This document shows positions 59,576 to 64,000 of a stretch of DNA of 64,000 nucleotides, in pieces. Location: NCBI GenBank assembly GCA_965230965.1, contig OZ246401.1, positions 124,001-188,000 of the forward strand, read 5' to 3'. The translations under genes were made by a program, and so were the position numbers. The stretch's first letter is position 1. Every line of letters starts with the position of its first letter. Below the pieces are notes generated by a model. It did not search any database. It saw only the letters and a program-made list of their open reading frames with translations, and was not told where the DNA came from. Origin of the DNA: OLB23 sp965230965. GTDB lineage: Bacteria; Patescibacteriota; Microgenomatia; UBA1406; HO2-37-13b.

Positions 59576-60391
59576 CTAACGAGAACCCAAGATGGAATTT
59601 TTAATTAAATGCAACTTCGTGCGAAATGGAGCATATCGCAGTCCAAATTTCTTCCTATTTTTCTTTTGATATTCTTCATGAAGCTCTGAGCCAGCACCAT
59701 CTGTTGATTGGGAGTTTTTATGATAAATAATAATCGTCGGATCATAATACATATGTAAGCCCTGTTTGCTTATGCGAGCGCACCAATCGGCATCTTCATA
59801 GTAAAGAAAATAGCTTTCGTCCATAAGACCAGCTTTTTTCACAAGCTCTGTATCAAAACACATAAGACAGCCGGTAACAAACTCCGTCTCTTCAAACGCA
59901 TCGTACTGCCCGCGATCGATATCATCAACACCGCGATGTACTGTAAATGCGTTTGCCCAATCCATAATACCGCCGGCGTACCAAAGAACATGGCCTTCTT
60001 GTTTCTGCGAATAGCGACTCTTGTGATATTCAAAGCCTTTCGCATAATAAATCTTGCCGCCAATAAGACTTGATGGGTGTGCGCTGATAGACATCAGCGC
60101 ACGATCTACAAAATTCTGCGCAACAAGGACATCATTATTCATGAAAACGAATTTGTTATAGCCATCTTGCTGCGCAAGCTTATATCCAGTATTCAAACCA
60201 AACGCATATCCTTTATTTTCTGCATGGATACGCGTCACATTTTTATATTCTGGAAAAGGTTCGGGCTGGGGTGAAACATCAACTAGATAGATATGAAAAT
60301 CTTTGTTTGTTTGTTTTGAAAAACTCGCAATAAAATCTTCTGTATCAGCGTAGTTCTTGTAGTTGACTGTTATAACAGCAAGCTTTTTCAT
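59576..60391 (-). CDS. GT2 glycosyltransferase
   Basis: 271 residues. AVITVNYKNYADTEDFIASF, HAENKGYAFGLNTGYKLAQ, FVFMNNDVLVAQNFVD (DxD-like NND), FVTGCLMCFDTELVKKAGLMDE and FLYYEDADWCARISKQG. Standard cytosolic family 2 enzyme of the rhamnosyltransferase group; substrate unknown. Its start overlaps the flippase stop by 4 bases. Confidence 0.85.
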   Translation of the reverse strand: MKKLAVITVNYKNYADTEDFIASFSKQTNKDFHIYLVDVSPQPEPFPEYKNVTRIHAENKGYAFGLNTGYKLAQQDGYNKFVFMNNDVLVAQNFVDRALMSISAHPSSLIGGKIYYAKGFEYHKSRYSQKQEGHVLWYAGGIMDWANAFTVHRGVDDIDRGQYDAFEETEFVTGCLMCFDTELVKKAGLMDESYFLYYEDADWCARISKQGLHMYYDPTIIIYHKNSQSTDGAGSELHEEYQKKNRKKFGLRYAPFRTKLHLIKNSILGSR

Positions 60392-61866
60392 GATGATGTG
60401 TGGCCTTTGGTAAGATTGAGCACCTCTTCATACAAGGCTTTTCCTTTAATCTGATAGAGAATACCCACATATGTTGCTCCACCTACCACAATTGCCATTA
60501 GCAAGAAAAGGGCATCAAAGTGCAATACTTGGACAAGAAGGACTCGCAGAAGCCCAATGACACACATCATGCCTACGACTGCAATGAGGACATCTTTCAA
60601 TATGCCACGCAAAGAGAAAGATACAATCTTTTTCGCTTCTTTCAAGACCAAGAAGAAAGATAGCGACATAACAAAGAAGGCATAAGAAATACCAACGTAA
60701 CCAAAGATCATAATCATTGGAGGAATTAATACCCAAGTAAGAATGGTAAAGTACAACATAAACAGTAGACTTTTCTGCACTTTACCAACAGCATTAAATA
60801 GATTGATGAGAGGGCTATACAGACTAACAAAAAGCGCAGATAAAGAGAAGAAATAGAACGATGACAATGCAAGGTGCCACTTATCATAATAATTGCCAGG
60901 CACTACCTTAAGCAAGACATCAAAAACCATCATGGCGCCCACTACAAGTGCGAAAATACTAATCGTTTCGTAATACAGTACCTTTTCCAGCGATTTTCGT
61001 AACAATGCCTTATCTGACTGAAAACGAGCAAAAAGTGGGAACGCAACCCGATTAATATTATCCATAATAAGTCGAATTGAAAATTCAGCATACTTTTTTG
61101 CAAAGGTAACATATCCGAGATTTGTAAGACCGATAGCCCCTCCTAAATATAAAATCAAAAGATCGTCTTTAAAAAAAGCCAGGAACGAGTTGCTTTGAAA
61201 GGGAATTCCGTATCGCAATAATTCTTTACCTGATTTCCAAGAAAAAGAAAGCGTTGGTACCCACGGACTGAAAAAGTAAATTAAAACTGTTCCTAATACT
61301 GCACGAGCGAGCACTGCAACAACAAGACTTTCAATATCAAAATTAATAAAAACCATCGCAATAATAATAAGATAGAACACTGTACCCTCAAGAGCCTGCA
61401 CGATAACTACTTTGTAAATTTTTATGTCCTTTTCAAGCAAAACTGATGGGATTGTTTTGAGCGAAAGTATAAAGAATGAAGCCAAAACAGCCCAGTAAAG
61501 ATTCACCGCCTGCGGCGGAATGTCTTTATAGTAATGAAAAACAACTGGTGTCGCAGCATATCCGATCATCACGGCGACACAGGTTAAGGCAAACTGAATG
61601 TAAAAAGCAGTATTCAAATCTATCTGACGTACTTCCTTTTTTTGCATTAAAGCAGCTGCTAGACCTAGATTTGTAAAGTAATTAAAAGATGCGAGCGCAG
61701 CGAGCACCGTATTATAAATACCCAGAAGATATACGCCCGACTTTATTGTGAGAATAAAGAATGCTGCAAAACCTAATACTGCGGTGTAAGAACCTTGAGC
61801 AAGCAGACTTGCCACACTCACAAAGCTTCTTGATTTCACTACATCCAAGTCTTTATGCTTCTCCAT
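60388..61866 (-). CDS. Wzx-like lipid-linked oligosaccharide flippase (MATE/MOP superfamily)
   Basis: 492 residues, about 12-14 membrane helices. FVSVASLLAQGSYTAVLGFAAFFIL start, the YFTNLGLAAALMQKKEVRQIDLNTAF loop, and PFQSNSFLAFFKDDLLILYLGGAIGLTNLGYVTFAKKYAE in the middle are typical of Wzx/TuaB-type polysaccharide exporters. It would flip a lipid-linked glycan across the membrane. Co-transcribed with the GT2 gene. Confidence 0.87.
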   Translation of the reverse strand: MEKHKDLDVVKSRSFVSVASLLAQGSYTAVLGFAAFFILTIKSGVYLLGIYNTVLAALASFNYFTNLGLAAALMQKKEVRQIDLNTAFYIQFALTCVAVMIGYAATPVVFHYYKDIPPQAVNLYWAVLASFFILSLKTIPSVLLEKDIKIYKVVIVQALEGTVFYLIIIAMVFINFDIESLVVAVLARAVLGTVLIYFFSPWVPTLSFSWKSGKELLRYGIPFQSNSFLAFFKDDLLILYLGGAIGLTNLGYVTFAKKYAEFSIRLIMDNINRVAFPLFARFQSDKALLRKSLEKVLYYETISIFALVVGAMMVFDVLLKVVPGNYYDKWHLALSSFYFFSLSALFVSLYSPLINLFNAVGKVQKSLLFMLYFTILTWVLIPPMIMIFGYVGISYAFFVMSLSFFLVLKEAKKIVSFSLRGILKDVLIAVVGMMCVIGLLRVLLVQVLHFDALFLLMAIVVGGATYVGILYQIKGKALYEEVLNLTKGHTSS

Positions 61867-61905
61867 TGATTTTCAGCCTTCTAAAAATTAAAATTGACAT
61901 ACATT

Positions 61906-63702
61906 ATGTTGGTCCTTGAAAAATTCGTCGATAAATACAAATCGGCTATCTACCTCTTTGTCGTATTCATTATAGCAGTATCAACGCTAATTCCCATCTT
62001 TTCTCATTCATACTTTACTATGCATGACGATCAACACATTGCGAGGCTATATCTATTGGATCAGGGGATAAATCAAGGCATTATATATCCACGTTGGGTT
62101 GATCAACTAGGCTTTAATTATGGTTACCCTCTTTTTAACTTTTACCCTCCCTTCATCTACTACGTAGCAGAGTTTTTTAGATCATTGGGGTTTGGCTATA
62201 TGTATTCTCTAAAGCTCATGCTCCTTGTAGGGGCTGTAGTTGGCTCGTTTGGCGTGTATTTTTTTACCAAAAAACTTTACGGTTCAATTTCGGGAGTTGT
62301 AGCTACAATGCTTTTTACTTTCTTTAGTTATCGTGCAATTACTGTATATGTGAGGGGAGCATTCGCTGAATATTGGGCACTTTCATTGTTTCCTTGGGTT
62401 CTCATCACATTATACAACCTCTATATTACTCCCTCGCGAAAAAATGCTCTATTAGCAGGTGCAACAATGGCATTGTTAATACTTGCTCACCCATTTGTTG
62501 CATTGCCTGGGATGTTTTTTGCAGTTTCATTTATATCTCTACTTTTCCTCATGACAGAAAAATCTGAGCGCCTTACCTTTTCTATCCACAGCGTGCAGGC
62601 AATAATTACTGGACTTTCACTCAGTGCATTCTTTTGGCTACCATCAATGGTAGAGCGTGCATACACTCTAGTTGATACCATATTGCTCCGAGAACTTGCT
62701 TCATACTCAATTCATTTTGTCTATCCCCAACAACTCTGGTATTCGGCGTGGGGTTTTGGTGGTTCCGTCGAAGGTCTTGGCGATGGATTATCATTTCAAA
62801 TTAGCAAACCATATTTAGGCTTACTTTTCACCTCGCTGGCGTTATGGATATGGATGAAAAAGTTCGCCAAAAAGAAATTTCCTCACACAATTGAAACCAT
62901 AACAAGCTTTATTCTTCTGATGCTAACCATCAGTATTTTTTTGCTTCTACCTTACAGCAAACCTGTATGGGATGCAGTGCGCTACTTACAATATCTACAA
63001 TTTCCCTGGAGGTTTATGGCTTTTGTTGGATTTTTCCTTTCGGTATTTTGTGCCTCAATTATCTATTTTGTCGGCTCTATTCCCAATACGACAAAAGAAC
63101 AACGATGGCGTATGCAACTCGTTTTATCATCATTGATCTTCCTTATTGTTTTCCTCGTTCAAGCAAAATATTTTAAACCTCAACGTTTTCTCAATAGTAC
63201 CGATGTAGAACGCACAAGTTTTAAAGAAATTGCATGGCGCATTAGCAGTAGCTCATTTGAGTTTGTTCCGAAAGGTGTCAAAACAACGAAGACACCCTAC
63301 AACACAACAACATTAGCTATTCAGGAAAAAGAAATCGCTGATACGAACTTTAAAATTATTGCTGGTGAAGCTACGGTCGCGACAACTTCTGACCGTTTCG
63401 ACTTTAAACGCTTTTCATCTGATGCACCAGCGCCTTATTTATTAGAAATCCAAACATATAATTTCCCCGGCTGGCATGCATATATTGATGGAAGAGAAGA
63501 GCGTATTGATGACGATAATGACTTTAAACTTATTCGTCTTCATGTTCCTTCTGGACGCCATACCGTTGAAATAAAAAATCTTTCTACCCCAATTCAAAGA
63601 ACCTCAACATACATATCGGTCGCAGCATGGCTCTACTTCTTCTCGTATCTTTACTTATCTATTGGGAAATCCAGGAGAAGCAGGCAGAAGTCGATAGAGT
63701 AA
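61906..63702 (+). CDS. large membrane protein with YfhO/6-pyruvoyl-tetrahydropterin-synthase-related domain (GT-C-like)
   Basis: 598 residues from the ATG at 61906; a TTG four codons upstream is possible. About 11 helices, first outer loop with HDDQHIARLYLLDQGINQGIIYPRWVDQ and NYGYPLFNFYPPFIYY, a motif set of membrane proteins often annotated as 6-pyruvoyl-tetrahydropterin-synthase related. The C-terminal 130 residues are a beta-rich outer domain (NFPGWHAYIDGREERI, HVPSGRHTVEIK) as in YfhO. Probably a GT-C glycosyltransferase; unproven. Its last 48 bases overlap the convergent gene. Confidence 0.72.
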   Translation: MLVLEKFVDKYKSAIYLFVVFIIAVSTLIPIFSHSYFTMHDDQHIARLYLLDQGINQGIIYPRWVDQLGFNYGYPLFNFYPPFIYYVAEFFRSLGFGYMYSLKLMLLVGAVVGSFGVYFFTKKLYGSISGVVATMLFTFFSYRAITVYVRGAFAEYWALSLFPWVLITLYNLYITPSRKNALLAGATMALLILAHPFVALPGMFFAVSFISLLFLMTEKSERLTFSIHSVQAIITGLSLSAFFWLPSMVERAYTLVDTILLRELASYSIHFVYPQQLWYSAWGFGGSVEGLGDGLSFQISKPYLGLLFTSLALWIWMKKFAKKKFPHTIETITSFILLMLTISIFLLLPYSKPVWDAVRYLQYLQFPWRFMAFVGFFLSVFCASIIYFVGSIPNTTKEQRWRMQLVLSSLIFLIVFLVQAKYFKPQRFLNSTDVERTSFKEIAWRISSSSFEFVPKGVKTTKTPYNTTTLAIQEKEIADTNFKIIAGEATVATTSDRFDFKRFSSDAPAPYLLEIQTYNFPGWHAYIDGREERIDDDNDFKLIRLHVPSGRHTVEIKNLSTPIQRTSTYISVAAWLYFFSYLYLSIGKSRRSRQKSIE

Positions 63703-64000
63703 TAATTCAGATTCATCACCAGGTTTATCATATCTTTGGACTAATTCAACTGGCCAATCTGCAGGAACTCCACGCTTGTGTGCAAATACAACAAATACTT
63801 GTGATGTTGCTAAATCCTTTTGATGTTCTTCAAGTTGGGTTTTGTCTAATGGCCAATATGGCTGAATGCGGATTTGATCTCCAGGAATAAGAAAAGTATC
63901 GAGGACATCATGACTCATGCCAAAATTACCTTCAGCAACGATCAGAACAGGCTTTGTTTGTGATGCTTCTCTCATAGAGAGCATTATTTCTTTCGCTCCC
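63655..64000 (-). CDS. C-terminal part of a large membrane protein, probably GT39-type glycosyltransferase (runs off right edge)
   Basis: 115 codons are visible; the frame stays open to base 64000, so the start lies outside. The soluble domain reads MREASQTKPVLIVAEGNFG, QPYWPLDKTQLEEHQKDL and VFVVFAHKRGVP, resembling the C-terminal outer domain of GT39-type proteins of candidate phyla. An internal ATG at 63984 is unlikely to be the true start. Convergent with, and overlapping by 48 bases, the gene ending at 63702. Confidence 0.55.
   Translation of the reverse strand, partial: GAKEIMLSMREASQTKPVLIVAEGNFGMSHDVLDTFLIPGDQIRIQPYWPLDKTQLEEHQKDLATSQVFVVFAHKRGVPADWPVELVQRYDKPGDESELLLYRLLPASPGFPNR

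Noticed and set aside
61895..61900. TTGACA as a promoter for the gene at 61906
   Set aside because: It lies only 5 bases from the ATG with no -10 position available for that gene.
1..64000. tRNA, rRNA or CRISPR arrays
   Set aside because: Gaps between genes are short and none shows a cloverleaf, rRNA signature or regular direct repeats.
1..64000. Alternative genetic code with UGA as glycine
   Set aside because: Several core genes end in TGA at conserved lengths, for example ugd at 50876 and the decarboxylase at 51835, so UGA is a stop here.

Overview
The window is an AT-rich bacterial chromosome segment that I read as a member of the Candidate Phyla Radiation (Patescibacteria), most likely a Microgenomates-type lineage; the exact lineage is inference. 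Evidence: RNA polymerase and ribosomal genes are bacterial but compact (RpoB 1063 aa), rpmD (uL30) is missing between rpsE and rplO as is usual for this radiation, genes overlap or abut with very few terminators, Shine-Dalgarno sites are rare, and nearly every accessory gene is a membrane or cell-surface glycan gene. UGA is used as a stop (for example at the end of ugd, 50876), so this is not one of the lineages that read UGA as glycine.

Layout. 1-5602: envelope genes: a left-truncated sortase, a large membrane protein with an apparent actin-like N-terminus, a membrane-anchored solute-binding protein, and a divergent VanW protein. 5609-26097, all on the minus strand: the S10/spc/alpha ribosomal cluster, in transcription order tuf-rpsJ, then DUF1599 and a P-type ATPase with promoters of their own, then rplC-D-W-B-V, rpsC, rplP, rpmC, rpsQ, rplN-X-E, rpsN, rpsS, rpsH, rplF-R, rpsE, rplO, secY, rpmG, adk fusion, map, infA, rpmJ, rpsM-K-D, rpoA, rplQ-M, rpsI. 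26275-37822: a mixed stretch with a GT-C glycosyltransferase, a GC-rich islet, radA, obg, a PEGA/SH3 protein, a WecA/TagO-like phosphosugar transferase, superoxide dismutase, a CAP protein and a processive-type GT2. 37808-47973, minus strand: rpoB-rpoC-rpsL-rpsG-fusA. 48121-64000: a cell-surface glycan locus with nucleotide-sugar enzymes (RmlD-like, Ugd, UDP-glucuronate decarboxylase-like), a Dpm1-GtrA fusion, many GT2, GT4 and GT-C glycosyltransferases, a Wzx-like flippase, a CPBP protease and a flavodoxin.

Working together: the central blocks provide transcription, translation and Sec export. The flanks build and attach surface polymers: Ugd and the decarboxylase would give UDP-GlcA and UDP-xylose, the Dpm1-like enzyme a polyprenyl-phosphate sugar, the GT-C enzymes would use such lipid-linked donors, and the flippase would move lipid-linked oligosaccharide outward.

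Most notable observations: (1) a promoter plus mutually exclusive antiterminator/terminator hairpins in the leader of the rplC operon; (2) at least eleven genes whose -10 box lies only 6-7 nt before the ATG, implying widespread leaderless transcription, some from overlapping divergent -10 boxes; (3) an adenylate kinase fused to a second P-loop kinase resembling the archaeal UPF0200/dephospho-CoA kinase group; (4) rpsS moved from its usual site to between rpsN and rpsH; (5) a GC-rich islet with a small ORF and a strong hairpin; (6) a perfect 20-bp palindrome on the P-type ATPase promoter. The assembly has a 10-N gap inside tuf.
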